From Rhynchopus sp. YZ270_cl-10 (taxonomy: Eukaryota > Euglenozoa > Diplonemea > Diplonemida > Diplonemidae): a DNA stretch of 64,000 bases. Location of the stretch: assembly GCA_964035575.1 (NCBI GenBank), contig OZ037855.1, forward strand, positions 1,602,289 to 1,666,288, in the 5' to 3' direction. A model generated the notes under the pieces. It was not told the DNA's origin. It did not search any database and was given only the letters and a program-made list of their open reading frames with translations. Shown here piece by piece: positions 28,214 to 39,066 of the stretch (position 1 is its first letter; every line of letters starts with the position of its first letter). The translations under genes were made by a program, and so were the position numbers.

Positions 28214-28285
28214 GGCTGTTTAGCTCAGTGGTAGAGCACATCATCCGTAATGATGGGGTCGTGGGTTCAATCCCCACAGCGGCCT
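28214..28285 (+). tRNA. tRNA-Thr (CGT)
   Basis: 72 nt. Anticodon stem CATCA/TGATG, loop TCCGTAA. Acceptor GGCTGTT/AGCGGCC, T discriminator; TTTTTTT terminator. Confidence 0.94.
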
Positions 28286-28406
28286 AGGTTTTTTTCTGAG
28301 CTTTCCTTTTATGGTCCCCAAGACTTTCCAGCCTAACTTTTATTTATGGGTTTGTTTTGTGGTCACTGGTGCACACATGGACTGTGGACGGGCGGCAAAA
28401 AAAATT

Positions 28407-28736
28407 GGGTGCTTGCGTTGTGTGCTGGGTCGGGACCACCAGTATACTGGCAGCCCCACATCCAGTTCTAATATTTGAAGTGTGAAATAGAACGCAATCG
28501 GAAGATTAGTTTACACGAATGTAAGAATAATATCGTCATGGTAATATTCTGTACAGATTGTACGGGATTTACTATCATATGAGAGTAGTCCGTCGCAGGC
28601 CACATCGGGCCCGCAACATGACCGGTCTTCACACAAAATTGTAAAAGAATTTTCCTTGGAAGAAATGTCTTTTTCAAGTTTCTGTTGTTGCTGAACGAGT
28701 TGTTTGGTTTCGAAGTAGCACACTAACTTAGCACCC
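28407..28736 (-). ncRNA. unassigned structured Pol III-type RNA, copy 1
   Basis: About 330 nt on the minus strand, homologous to 48771-49066. The 5' end GGGTGCT pairs with 3' AGCACCC, and the next segment TTAGTGTG pairs with CACACAA. Internal hairpins are kept between copies while loops differ: TTACA-TTCG-TGTAA here against TTACA-TTAGCG-TGTAA in copy 2, CCAGT-AT-ACTGG here against CCAGT-TT-ACTGG, and GTTCTA...TAGAAC in both. A T-run follows three bases after the end. It lies between tRNA-Thr and a 5S gene. RNase P, RNase MRP, SRP and U3 were considered; none of their signature motifs is convincing. A hairpin CAAGAC...GTCTTG at about 28762-28781, upstream of the 5' end, is also conserved and may be promoter or part of the RNA. 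Confidence 0.6.
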
Positions 28737-28846
28737 AAACATACAGCAAACATCGGAATACAAGACAGGGTCGTCTTGTTGGAGGTGGGTCAGGGTCTGG
28801 ACGTCCTCAAATGTGCACACCTAATACAACAGAAGAAAAGGAAAAA

Positions 28847-28965
28847 GGATTCAAGCACCCGGACTTCCCAGCTGGTCACCCACGCCAGTACTATCCAGGC
28901 CTGCTGGTGCTTAACTTCTCAAATCAGGCGGGATGAGGTGTATTCACCAGAGTATGGCCGAATCC
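28847..28965 (-). rRNA. 5S rRNA, copy 2
   Basis: 119 nt, identical by eye to copy 1 including the helix I ends; T-run terminator after GAATCC. Its upstream flank differs from that of copy 1. Confidence 0.96.
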
Positions 28966-29020
28966 AATAATAGGTCTGGGTGGAAAAGCTGGGAAGACTT
29001 ATTACCAGTCCGTTTTTACC

Positions 29021-29074
29021 TGAGAAGTTAGACACCTCCAAGCCTGGATAGTACTGGCGCGGGTGACCAACTGG
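29021..29074 (+). pseudogene. 5S rRNA 3'-half fragment
   Basis: TGAGAAGTTAGACACC followed by AGCCTGGATAGTACTGGCGC and GGGTGACCAACTGG matches the middle of the 5S genes with several changes, on the opposite strand and only about 55 bp from copy 2. The 5' third and the end are missing. Confidence 0.8.
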
Positions 29075-29382
29075 ATAAATACACCGAAAAATAGATCTAA
29101 ATTGTCAGACCGGTTCTTAGCTGTGCGCATCCATAAAAAACTAAAAAAATACTTGCGTCAGAAAATCCTAGTGTGTTGTACTGTGGTCCGATATTCTTTC
29201 GGTCCCGGGTTCAACACCTGAGACGAATAATATATTTTGGTTTTTCCAGATTTTTCTCATTTTTTTTTGTCTCCTCACTCTTTCTGAGAATCTTCAAAAT
29301 TGTCAAAAGTGAGAAATTTTTGGGAAAATGGCATATTTAGGGGCTCCTGAATCCATTATGACCTCGACACGAGCCCCTCACC

Positions 29383-31620
29383 ATGGACCCGGCTCTGCAG
29401 CAGCACATCCTGTCTTTTGAGGACACAGGTGGTAAGGGGGAGTGCCAGTCAGAGCGCCCCATGGCTTTTGTGGGAGCGAGGGAGGCGGAGGCGTCGAACA
29501 CTTTCCTGCAGTGCGAACAATGCAGCAAGCTCTTCGATGCGTCGGACGCACACTTCTGCTGTCACACGTGTGGTGGCTTGGCATGTCTGCACTGCGCTCA
29601 GGGGTCCAAGCACTGCCCTCTGTCGCAAATTGGCAGGGCGGAATACTTCAGTGCCCTGTCTTTTTTGCACTCGAATGTTCCGGCTCAGGCTGCCTCTGCG
29701 GAGGGGAGCGGAGACCCACCACCTAAACGGGCTCCTTCTCCAGCAGTGCCAGCTCCCGAGGGCGAGGACGTCGAGGAGGTAGACACGCCAATGGCGGGCG
29801 AAGAGGGGCAGCAGGCAGAACAGAAGCAGCAGAAGCACGAGAAGCAACGGAAACAGCAGAAGCAGCAACAACAAAAGGCGGACCAGGAGAAGAAGGAAGC
29901 GTTGCAGCGTGCGTCGGACGCGTGGCAGCAAGCCCTGGAGGTACGGCGGGAGCATCGTCGGTCGTGGGGACCGGATTTGGCCGCGCTTCGGGGCACTTTT
30001 GGCGACCGCCAGCAGGAGTTGAGTCGTTTCCTGGAGGAACAGAATGTGCGTCTGGACCAGGCGAAGGCGGCGGACAGGCATCGTGTGGAGGAGCTGACCG
30101 CCAGGCACAAGCGGGAACTCGCAGAGGACGCGAAGAAGATGCATGCGCAGTACTTGGAAGACTGCGATCGGCACCCCGAAGCAGGAGAGTCGCTCCGGGC
30201 GGAGTACGACAGGCAACGCTGCGAGAGGCATTACGCCTTCGCAGCTAAGCATGAGTCGGAGCAGAAGGCGACCACTCTGTTGTTGACGGCGGTGAACCTC
30301 TCCCGACAGCTGGAGGCAGAACGCATGGTGGCATACGGGCGGTGCTTTGGGGTGGTGTGCGAAGGGCGGCTATTCCTCCCCTGCCATGCGGTGCGGAGAG
30401 CGGTGGGCGACGACCCTGAAGGACTCGAACCTGACTGTGTCGGCGACTGGATGGCTCTCTTTGGTCCTCAAGGTGCTTCTCCGTGCCCGGGCGAGTTCCT
30501 GTACTGCTGGGCGACACAGCAGCCGTGGAGTGGGAACGGGGAGGGGGACGGTGATTGCCCGGAGTCGGTGGTCGCCCGTCAGGCGGTTAGGAAGATAGCA
30601 GGGGAGGCCGGATACTGCGATACCTGGGGCAAGACCAGCGCGGTCATCGTCGTTCGGGAAGGCAGGGTCAGCTGGGGAACCCCTTCTCGGGATCAGCTGG
30701 AGGAGGAGGTGGGGCGACAGGCCGAGGCGGCAGACACCGAGGTGCGTGTGAAGGTGGAGGAGATGGATGATGATGAGCAGGAGCAGGAGGAGGACCTCGA
30801 CACCGCGATGGAGGGGGCGGATCGCTCGCTTTCTCTGTCAGTGGAAGGCATCCCTGACCAGAAGAAGCAAGCGAGGGTGAGGGAATTGCTGAGGGCGCAG
30901 AGCGAGGCTTGGATGTGGACGGAGGAGGAGCGGACGGAGAGGGGGGGTCTTTTCCCGTGCCTCACCATGGGGTCGCCGGTGCCTTCTTCTGTGATGAAGT
31001 GGATCTCCCTGTTCCACTACCGTCAGGGAGAGAAACAGGATGGCAGACCCTTGTTGTCACTCCCCCTCTCTACCGCTACTTTCACTCAGCGGTATGAGGT
31101 GATGAAGGTGGTGGGTTTGCATGAGTGGTCGGTTAAGGAAAAGTGCAAGGCAAAGTCGACGTTGCATGCCCTGACGGACAACCGGAGCAGTAGGGGGCAG
31201 GCCTTTGCAGCGGAGAGTACAAGGAGGGAGAATGAGGCACGAGCGGCTCGAGAGGGAATAGGCCGACAACCTCAAGCCTCCTCTTCTTCTTCTTCTTCCT
31301 CCACCTCTGCAGGCCGTGGCACTACAACCTCCATCGCCCAACCTGCAGTCTCCACTTCTTCCTCCTCCTCATCGGCAGGCCGTGGCAATGCAACCTCCTC
31401 CGCCCAACCTGCTCCTTCCCCAGCTCCCAAAGGACCCCAGCGCCATGCAGCTCAGGGTAGGTCCAACACGTCGAACGTGTTCACCGACGCAGTGGCACAA
31501 GCGACGCAGCATGTGCTCTCGCCCCAGGAGGTGCAGAGAGGGCGCAATGGTCGCGGTGGTGGACAGAAGGGGAGACAGAGCGGAGGAAGGAAGGGGAAAA
31601 AGGGGAATAAAAAGAATTAG
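29383..31620 (+). CDS. gag-like protein: zinc finger, coiled coil, basic Gly-rich tail
   Basis: Intact 745-codon frame from the ATG at 29383. Residues about 43-80 form a zinc-binding module (CEQCSKLFDASDAHFCC, CGGLACLHC) similar to one in the C-terminus of the retroelement at 32.8 kb (CEGCAAVFEDSIAHWFC). Residues about 135-300 are Gln/Lys/Glu-rich and likely a coiled coil. A middle region (about 310-430, RCFGVVCEGRLFLPCHAVRR) has no known match. An acidic stretch follows, then a Ser-rich linker and a basic tail (GRNGRGGGQKGRQSGGRKGK) suited to binding RNA. Zinc finger, coiled coil and RNA-binding tail suggest a retrotransposon ORF1 (nucleocapsid). The downstream element is on the same strand and of similar composition. 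A poly(A) run at 32573-32592 could be the 3' end of its own insertion. A host nucleic-acid-binding protein cannot be excluded. Confidence 0.65.
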   Translation: MDPALQQHILSFEDTGGKGECQSERPMAFVGAREAEASNTFLQCEQCSKLFDASDAHFCCHTCGGLACLHCAQGSKHCPLSQIGRAEYFSALSFLHSNVPAQAASAEGSGDPPPKRAPSPAVPAPEGEDVEEVDTPMAGEEGQQAEQKQQKHEKQRKQQKQQQQKADQEKKEALQRASDAWQQALEVRREHRRSWGPDLAALRGTFGDRQQELSRFLEEQNVRLDQAKAADRHRVEELTARHKRELAEDAKKMHAQYLEDCDRHPEAGESLRAEYDRQRCERHYAFAAKHESEQKATTLLLTAVNLSRQLEAERMVAYGRCFGVVCEGRLFLPCHAVRRAVGDDPEGLEPDCVGDWMALFGPQGASPCPGEFLYCWATQQPWSGNGEGDGDCPESVVARQAVRKIAGEAGYCDTWGKTSAVIVVREGRVSWGTPSRDQLEEEVGRQAEAADTEVRVKVEEMDDDEQEQEEDLDTAMEGADRSLSLSVEGIPDQKKQARVRELLRAQSEAWMWTEEERTERGGLFPCLTMGSPVPSSVMKWISLFHYRQGEKQDGRPLLSLPLSTATFTQRYEVMKVVGLHEWSVKEKCKAKSTLHALTDNRSSRGQAFAAESTRRENEARAAREGIGRQPQASSSSSSSSTSAGRGTTTSIAQPAVSTSSSSSSAGRGNATSSAQPAPSPAPKGPQRHAAQGRSNTSNVFTDAVAQATQHVLSPQEVQRGRNGRGGGQKGRQSGGRKGKKGNKKN

Positions 31621-32572
31621 AGAGTTAGAGAGTTAGAGGGTGAGAGTGTGTGTGTAGAAGCGTGTAGAGAATGACAGTTTGCCCCATGTTTATTTTTAAC
31701 CCTTTTTATTTTGTGTTTTTTGTTCTTTTCATCCTTTGGGGTTTGCCCCCCCTTTCCCCCCTTTCCGCCCCCCTTCCTATTTGTTAATATTTTTGGTTGA
31801 CTGCTGGCTAGGACGGGTCTACCCCAGCGACGGCCCTTACCCCTTGGACGAGGCTCTGAGGGTAGAGGGCAGTCTCGGAGTAAGACCTGTCTAAGAGCCA
31901 GGCCAGTGGCATCAGGAGCCATTGGGCCACTTTTATAGATTGTGCAGTAGAGTAGAGTTTGTACAGAACTCTTGTCCTTTGAGTTCCTTTTTTCACTCCT
32001 TTAGTTTTTCATTTTTACCTTGTGAAGGTCAATTTCAATTTTTCATTTTTCAAAACCACCACAGGTAAGCACGAGACCCACCATTGTTGTTGTTGATTTT
32101 GTTGTGCGTTATTGTTGTTTTCCCCTTTGGGTGTCAGTCAGTCGGGTCAGGTCACACTTACAGAAGTTCTCAAAAATTTTCACCAAAAAGAAAACTACTA
32201 AAAAGATTATGGAACTTCCTTTTTATTTGTTTGTGTGTTACAGAGGAAACGGCTCACTCAATCCCCTCCTTCTCCTCTCCTCCCCTCCCCAAGACAAAGC
32301 AAAATAAAACTACACCGGTAGACAGAGCAACCCTCCCGTCCCATCCCCTCCCCTTTTCCTTTTGGGAAAAATTGCACTCACATACGACCCTTTTGCTTAT
32401 TTGCAGGGAAGTGTTGGTTGTAGTTGTCCCACATGCTTTCTATTTTAGTGCCACTAACTGTGTTTTCAGGCACTGTCTTGCCAGTACAATAGTAAAGTGC
32501 CCTTGTCTGGACATCTAGCTGTTTACATACTCGCTTGACTAGTAAGTACCCCCTCTGTCACTGGATGTAGAT
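31621..32572. other. non-coding region between the two retroelement ORFs
   Basis: About 950 bp, no recognised gene. A GC-rich block at 31800-31930 (CTGGCTAGGACGGGTCTACC ... CTAAGAGCCAGGCCAGTGG) could fold. The region ends in an A-run, so it may be the 3' untranslated part of the upstream element. Confidence 0.4.
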
Positions 32573-32592
32573 AAAAAAAAAAAAAAAAAAAA
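32573..32592 (+). other. poly(A) tract, probable 3' end of a retroposed copy
   Basis: About twenty A immediately after GGATGTAGAT and before the leader of the next element. Consistent with the tail of a target-primed insertion. No target duplication confirmed. Confidence 0.5.
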
Positions 32593-32816
32593 GGGGGCAC
32601 ACACGTTTTGCTACACACTACCCGTTTTGTCCTTTGCTTCTCCCCTTTCCCACTTGTTTCTCCCCCTTGTGTGGGTCCTACCTGTCGCCTCCTAGTGGCG
32701 TGTCCTGGGCAGAGAGAAGGCCGTTGAGTAGTTCCTCTCTGGCGAAGTGCAGGTAGAGACGTGTTTTCTTTTTGTTTTTCTTGTCCTTTTTGTTTTTATT
32801 TTCCTGTTGGTGAAAG

Positions 32817-35800
32817 ATGGGCAGGTGGAGAGCCCAGATATGGGCTGTGGTGCTCCTGTGTGGAGCCTTGGATGCAGACGGGGGTAGGGTGAGTTGCAGC
32901 ACCAGCAGCAGCATCAACAACAGCAGCAACAGCATCACTCGCGGCGGCAGCAGCTGCAGCAGCATCAACAACAGCAGCTGCAGAACCAACCGCAGCATCA
33001 ACGGCAGCGGCAGCAGCAACTACAGCAGCTGCAGCAGCATCAACAACAGCAGCTGCAGAACCAACCGCAGCATCAACGGCAGCGGCAGCAGCAACTCCAG
33101 CAGCAGCATCAGTCGCGGCGGCAGCAGGTGCAACGGCAGCAGTGGCAGCAGCAATAGCGGCGGCAACAGCACCATCACCAACAGCTGCAGCGGCGCCAAT
33201 CGCGGCGGCAGCAGAGGCAACAGCAACACATGTGGAGGCTACAACAGTAACAGCACTAGGAACTGTTATCATAGCAACCCACACCCCCCTCCCCCCCATA
33301 ATAACCCCAAGAAGAGGCACTTGATGCCCAACCACATCAGTAGCTGCAACTGTGATAGCAGCAGAAATGAACTCCTTGGAGTCCTGGGAGGGGCCCCAGT
33401 ATCACCCCGGCTGCGCAGTGAAGGGGAGGGAGGGGAAGGCGACAGAGGCAGCAGCAGCAACCACAACGAGGGCAATTGTAGCAGCAACCGTAGCAGCAAC
33501 AGCAACAGCAGCTACAGACGCGGCAACAGTTCTGGTGATCCTAGTTGGGGTGGTGGGGGCTGCGGGAAGGGGCCCAGGGGATGGGTAAGCAGGGCAGGAA
33601 CGTCGGCTCAACCCCTGATACTGTGGCGGCACTCCCAAGGGCTGGTGGCCATGATGGACGAGATCCTGCAGTGGTTCCCCGTCACACAGACAATGTTACC
33701 GTCATACGAGCAGGTGGCCAGGTGGACCACAATTGTGGGGGCTATGTGGGTCTACGCGCTGGTCATGGCTGTGATGGTGTCAGGGCTGCTCTTCCCACCG
33801 AGGCGGCCCAGACGGTACCGCAGGCACTGGAGGAGACGCAGCCGGCGCTTCTTTCTCATTTACAAGAGGAGTGCTGAGAGGTGGCAGAGCCGTAAGCAGG
33901 GGACAGTCCGAATGGAGCCAGGGGCGATGCGTGGGGGGGCAGATGACGGCAATGTACTGGGCAAGGCGGAGGTCGATGCGCTGCTAGAACGCAATGGAGG
34001 GAAGCGCATCGCCAACGACATGCAAGGGAACTGCATGTACGTCTCCCTCATGGGCAAGATGGGCAGTTACCTGGACGTAGCCAACGAACGCAAAGAGCTG
34101 GCCAGGAGTGCGTTGACGACCGAGAAGAAGCGCGGCCTCAGAAGACACTTCGACACGGAGGCTGAATTCTCCACGTGGGTGGCAGGGGTGGAAGGAGACG
34201 CTTGGGGTGACCTGCTGACGCTACACCACATAGCCATGACATGGTCGTTGACGATCCTGGTTGTGCAGCCGGGGGCGTGCCCCATGGTGGTGGTGAACAG
34301 GGAACGCCAGTCGAAGAAGAAGACACAAAAGAAGAAGCCACGGGAGGTGAGGGTGATATCGCTGATTGGGGACACTACGAGCAGGTGCAGATGGACCCGG
34401 CACAGGCTTCCGCACTAGCCAATGCCGCCCCCATTGCAGAGCTCATCCCATCCCGGCTGGCGGTGTCTCCGATTCCCGGCATGACGAAGGACGCGACTTC
34501 TCCACTGGAAGGGGACTCCCCCCTCCTCTACTGCCCAGTACCGTGTTGCCAGGGAAGCCGGTTCCACCGGGACATCCCCTTATCCGGTCCAGGGCTACGC
34601 GCACATATCGCTGGCCACCTAGCAGAGGGAGACCACATTCCGCACGACACTCTGCGGAAGTTCGGCCTGGGTCAATGTGGTGTGTGTGACGGCATCCGAG
34701 CAGCGAAGAACGAGACGTGCCTGCAATGCTCGAGGCTGGTACAGGCGGTGCCACGCCCGTCACCCACCATCCGCACACCGGCGCAGGAAGTGGACGACCG
34801 CGACATGCCGGACTGGTATGAGATCGCGGCAGCACCCATCCCGACCCACGACACCGTGCCCAAAGCGATTGACCGGGCGGCGGCGGTGGAGTTCGCGAAG
34901 GTGTTGGAAGACGTAGCTGGCTGCAACGACGAGAACAGCTGGAAGAGGCTTTGCATGTTCGCAAAACTCGTGTTGTCCAGAAAACGGGGAGGTGCGAACA
35001 TCAGCAAGAAGGTGGTGGCACAGCGGGAGGCGGAGGTGACGGAGTGGTCGCAGGGGGAAATTGCGGCGATGTGGTCTGCAGCGACTCGATCTCTTCCTGG
35101 GCGTGGGCCGGGCAAGGAGCGGAAGGAGCCGACGAAGGAGGAGAGGGAGAAAGCGTGTGTCACTGAAGTCCGGAACGGTAGGCTCGCAGCAGGGATGAGT
35201 CGTCTCCACAAAGGCGGTACTGCGCCCGTTACGATAGAGACGACAGCGAAGCTGAGGGCGAAGCACCCGGAGGAGGCCCCACAGGTGGCAAACACCACTG
35301 CGCACGTTGCCCTCGCACCCCTGAAGCCCATCGACGCCCTGAAGGCCATCAAGAGCATGTCGAAGGGATCATCACCAGGCCCATTCGGTCTCAGGGGCGA
35401 CCATTTGAAGGAATGGATGGTCAAACACCCTGACCTCAACCTCCTCCCCCTCATGACGCTAGTCCTGGACCTATTGCGAAGAGGCCAGGCCCCACCTGAG
35501 GCAGCAGAATTTCTTGCCGGAGCCACGCTCGTCGCCCTGAAGAAAGGTGAAACGGATGTCCGCCCCATATCTGCAGGCAACACACTTCGTCGGGTGGTGA
35601 GCAAGATTGAAGTGGGATCAGTCCGGACGCAGGCGCGGGACAAGCTTCTCCCTGGTCGCCAAGTAGGGGTGGCGGTGGATGGTGGACTGGAGGCTGCTAC
35701 AATGGTGGTGGCGGATTACGTGAAACGCAACCTAGGGAAGAACAAGGTGATAGTCCTCGTGGACTATGAAAACGCTTTCAACAGCATCCACCGGTCCACC

Positions 35801-35899
35801 TTCCTCGCGGCTACTCGAAAGTACCTCCCCACCATCTCCCCATGGATCGAGTGGTGTTACGGCAGGCCGACTTCCCTCCTGCAGTGGGACGGGCGTTGA
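32817..35899 (+). pseudogene. retroelement polyprotein, 5' part: OTU protease, zinc fingers, start of RT
   Basis: Frame 1 (32817-34418) starts at an ATG, passes a Ser/Asn-rich CAG-type region and a hydrophobic segment (VGAMWVYALVMAVMVSGLLF), then an OTU cysteine-protease domain: D401-x-x-G-N-C406 (NDMQGNCMYVSL) and WGDLLTLHHIA. The expected OTU His block (GHYEQVQMD) is in frame 2 (34241-35899), so a one-base frame change lies near the GGGG at 34368-34371. Frame 2 continues with a CCHH-type finger (CPVPCC...HIAGH), a CxxC pair (CGVCDG, CLQC) and reverse-transcriptase motifs: KGSSPGPFGLRGDHLK, RPISAGNTLRRVVSK and motif A VLVDYENAFNSIHRSTF. It ends at the TGA 35897-35899 right after SPWIEWCYGRPTSLLQW, where motif B should begin. 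Confidence 0.75.
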
Positions 35900-38800
35900 A
35901 GCTGGTGCAGGAGCGGAGCCTGGAGATGGGTCTGCGGGTGAAGCTGGCGAAATGCGAGGTGATTGCGCTAGGACAGCAGACGCCACGTGACCTCGCACAG
36001 GCGGGCTTGCCAGTGTGTGCCCATGGATACCCGGACGACGGTGCGTGCGCAGCATGTGAGGGCAAGGCCATGAAGGTGCAGTACGGTGGGTTCGCGTTCT
36101 TGGGGGCGCCTATCGGTGACGACGAGTTTTGCGAGTCCTACATGGACAAGCAGGTGAAGGAGTTCGCTGAGCAGCTCCGCCTCCTCAAGGACCTCAAGGA
36201 CGTACAGGTCGGGTTGACGCTTCTTCGCCAGTGTGAAGGCTTCGCGAGGATGGTGTTTTACATGCGTGCTATCGGACATGCGTGTACTCATCAGTACCTC
36301 AAGGAGTACGACAAGGAGGTCGACGCTGCGCTCGCCTCGTTGATGGGTGACACGGAAGGGCTTCTCCCAGAGATGGCACGTCGTCAGGCAGCACTTCCCT
36401 GCAGAGCTGGAGGCATGGGAGTCCGTCGCATCCGTGACCACTGGACGGCCGCGGCGATGGGGTCGCGGAGCGGGCTACATGAGTTGTGTAAGGTGCTAGA
36501 CCCGGAGTTCCAATGGGATGCGGAAGGGTGGAAAGAGACTGCGACGGAGCACAACCGACATGTAGCAGAAGCAGACAAAGTAGACCCTCTGGTGAGACCA
36601 GCCACCCCTGTGCGACAAAGGGAGCTATCGGCAGGAATCCTCGAAGAACAGCTGCGGCGACTGTACCTGGAGGGTGATGCGGCTGATCGGGCACGGATGA
36701 ACTCCCTCTCCCTTCCGCATGCAGGCGCGTGGCTCATGGCGCCCCCAACGTGGGAACATCACATCCCCCCGGAGCAGTTCCAGGCGGTCTGCAGGATCCG
36801 CATGCACCTACCTCTCTTCGCTGACGGGGTCCAGTGCAGGCAGTGTGGGCAGGCCATGGACGCGAGAGGCGACCACATTTTCGCCTGCAAGATGGGAGGA
36901 CACCGCATTCTGAGGCACAACGCAGTACGCGACTTCGTCTACTCCGTTGCGAACGAAGCAGGTCTAGGCCCCACTCTCGAACCCCAACACCTGGTACTGG
37001 GGAACAAGAAGCCAGCAGACCTCTTCCTGTCCACGGGGGTGGGCGAGTCGCGGGGGCGGGCCATTGACGTGACAGTGTGGACCCCGACGTGCAAGTCGAT
37101 GGTGCAGGGTGCTGCGGTGGCCAAGGGGTACACGGCAACGAAGGCGGAGGCGGCGAAGAGGGGGAAGCACCAGGCCGCCTGCATTGCTGCACGGATCACC
37201 TTCACTCCATTCGCGTTGGAGACGACGGGAGGGTTCGGGCCTGCGGCATCCACAATCTGGACGCAAATGCTACGCTTCGCAGCCGACAGGAAGCTGGGCA
37301 GCAAGCAGGAGATGTCGCGTCGTTGGGCGTGGGGGATGGGCACTACGCTGCAGCGGATGATTGGCAAGTCAGCGATGGACAGAGGGTGTCTGCGCGGGGA
37401 CACAGCAGGCGCGCTCAGGGAGAGGATAGAGGTGGACGTCGCGCCGTTGCCAGGTGAGGACGAACACTTCCGACTTCCTCCCGACCACCTGCCTCCCATA
37501 GATTATGCACCAGACGACGGTCTATTCGATATCGACGTGTCCGCACTGAACCCCGAAGAGCCTGCGGAGCACCCTGACCCTCCACCGTGCCCTAACCCGG
37601 CGGATGGGAGCGCAACTCGACCACAGACGTTCCACGAAGAACTTTGGAACACCCTCGGGATGACAGTCCCAACGGTAACAGTGCCGTTCACTGTCGGGGA
37701 CTGCGCCTTTGATGCAGTCAGGTGGCTGCTACGGGAGTGGAGGGACATCTCCTCTGGGGACCTGCGGAAGCTTGCAGTGACGAGGGTCAAGCAGGACAGG
37801 GACCTGGCGAACTCGGCGGAACCGACTTTCGGGTCGTGGGTGCGCTGGATGAGCGTGGAGGGGAGTCCGGACACTCGTTCGTGGGCGGACGTGACGGCGT
37901 TGGCTGGTCTCTCCCGTGCATTACAGATAGTTGTGGCGGTGGTGCGGGCGGACAGCAAGACGACATTCCTGAGACCGGCGGCAGCCCCACGAGGTGCGAT
38001 AGCCCTGCTACACGAAGGACCGGTGGGCGCCGGGCACTACTCCCCTCTAGTGGTAGGTGCAGTGGCGAGGGGGATGATGATGAAGATGGAGCCACAAATC
38101 CCCCCTGTGGAGATGCAGTGCATGAACACCGGAACGCTGTCGTACATGGGTGACAGGCAGGATAGAGACGGAGAGATGGTGACGTGCGAGGGCTGCGCTG
38201 CGGTATTCGAGGACAGCATTGCACATTGGTTCTGTTCGGCGTGCCCACTCAAGTGGTGTACTAATGAGGCCTGCGCAGGGGAGGGCGCTAAATGTGCAGC
38301 ACGCAGGCGCAGAGCCACCACCACTCCTTCTACATCGACCACCAGCCAGGGAGGTAGCTTTTACAACAACAGCAACCCAGCACCCCCACTGGCCGAGGTA
38401 GAGATTAAGGAAGAGGAGTTGGATGAGGCCTTCGAGTCCAGCCGCATGGAGATGGAAAGGCGCAGCAACAGCAACAGCAACAGCAACAACAACAACAACA
38501 GCAACAACAACAACGACACCAACAACGACACCAACACTGACAACAACGACGACGACGTTGCCGACACCAACCACGACACTAACATGACCGAGAACGCCGC
38601 ACCGACAATGACCGCAATGAGGACCAGCTTTCAACAACAAAAGCCATCAGCTATCCTGTGCGAATTAAAGGAGGGGTCGGCCAAAAAGGGTGCATGGAAG
38701 GAAGCATCCGCCAGGAAGAGGAGGGAACAGGCGGAGCAGCGCGTCGCCGAAAAACGCGCAGAGAAGGCTGCGGCCAAAAGGCGAGCACCCACCGCCCACC

Positions 38801-39066
38801 CAGCAGGATCTGACGCCCCTGTGGAGGTAGCTTCCTGTGCGAGGTATGGAGAGACTGTGCCCGCCAGTGTAGATGAGTGGCGGAGGCACTTCTACCCCGA
38901 GCGTGGGCAGAAGCAGGGCAGCACCCCCCTGAGTCCGGAGAGAGCGCTGCAGGACCTGCAGGAGTGGTGGGAGGAGAGGCAGGTGAGCGGTGACGGGAGA
39001 CGGGAGAAGAGAGAGACGGAGCGGTTCCGGAACGCCAAGGAGCTGCTCCGTAGGATGGCTGCTTAG
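35842..39066 (+). pseudogene. retroelement polyprotein, 3' part: RT thumb, endonuclease, second OTU-like domain
   Basis: Frame 35842-39066 is open for 1074 codons, but its first Met is not a true start. It resumes at the RT region after motif C (LEMGLRVKLAKCEVIALGQ), then a thumb-like region, then a zinc finger (CRQCGQAMDARGDHIFACK, RHNAVRDF) and a PD-(D/E)xK-type block (KKPADLFLSTGV...RAIDVTVW) typical of the restriction-like endonuclease. Around 613-740 is a second OTU-like domain: GDCAFDAVRWLL (C621), SWADVTALAGLSRALQIVVA and AGHYSPLVV (H732). Then a zinc finger (CEGCAAVFEDSIAHWFCSAC), an Asn/Asp-rich run and a basic coiled tail. The join to the previous frame lacks RT motif B and the YxDD motif C, so the copy cannot reverse-transcribe. 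Confidence 0.75.
38464..38585 (+). repeat. AAC/AGC trinucleotide-rich stretch in the polyprotein tail
   Basis: In-frame runs of AGCAAC and AACGAC giving Ser/Asn/Thr/Asp homopolymeric segments. Similar low-complexity coding occurs in the N-terminus of the same element (32893-33260). Confidence 0.8.

Noticed and set aside
28407-28736. SRP RNA, RNase P, MRP or U3 assignment for the duplicated ncRNA
   Set aside because: Terminal helix and T-run fit, but SRP helix 8, the RNase P/MRP conserved regions and the U3 5' boxes are not convincingly present, so it is left unassigned.
29185-29232. Possible tRNA remnant (CCCGGGTTCAACACCTGAGAC)
   Set aside because: Only a T-arm-like segment; no acceptor partner, D-arm or anticodon arm could be found.
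33142-33335. Alternative Ala/Thr-rich frames over the CAG-type region of the retroelement
   Set aside because: The frame that continues into the OTU domain is the Ser/Asn one starting at 32817; the others stop shortly after the repeat.
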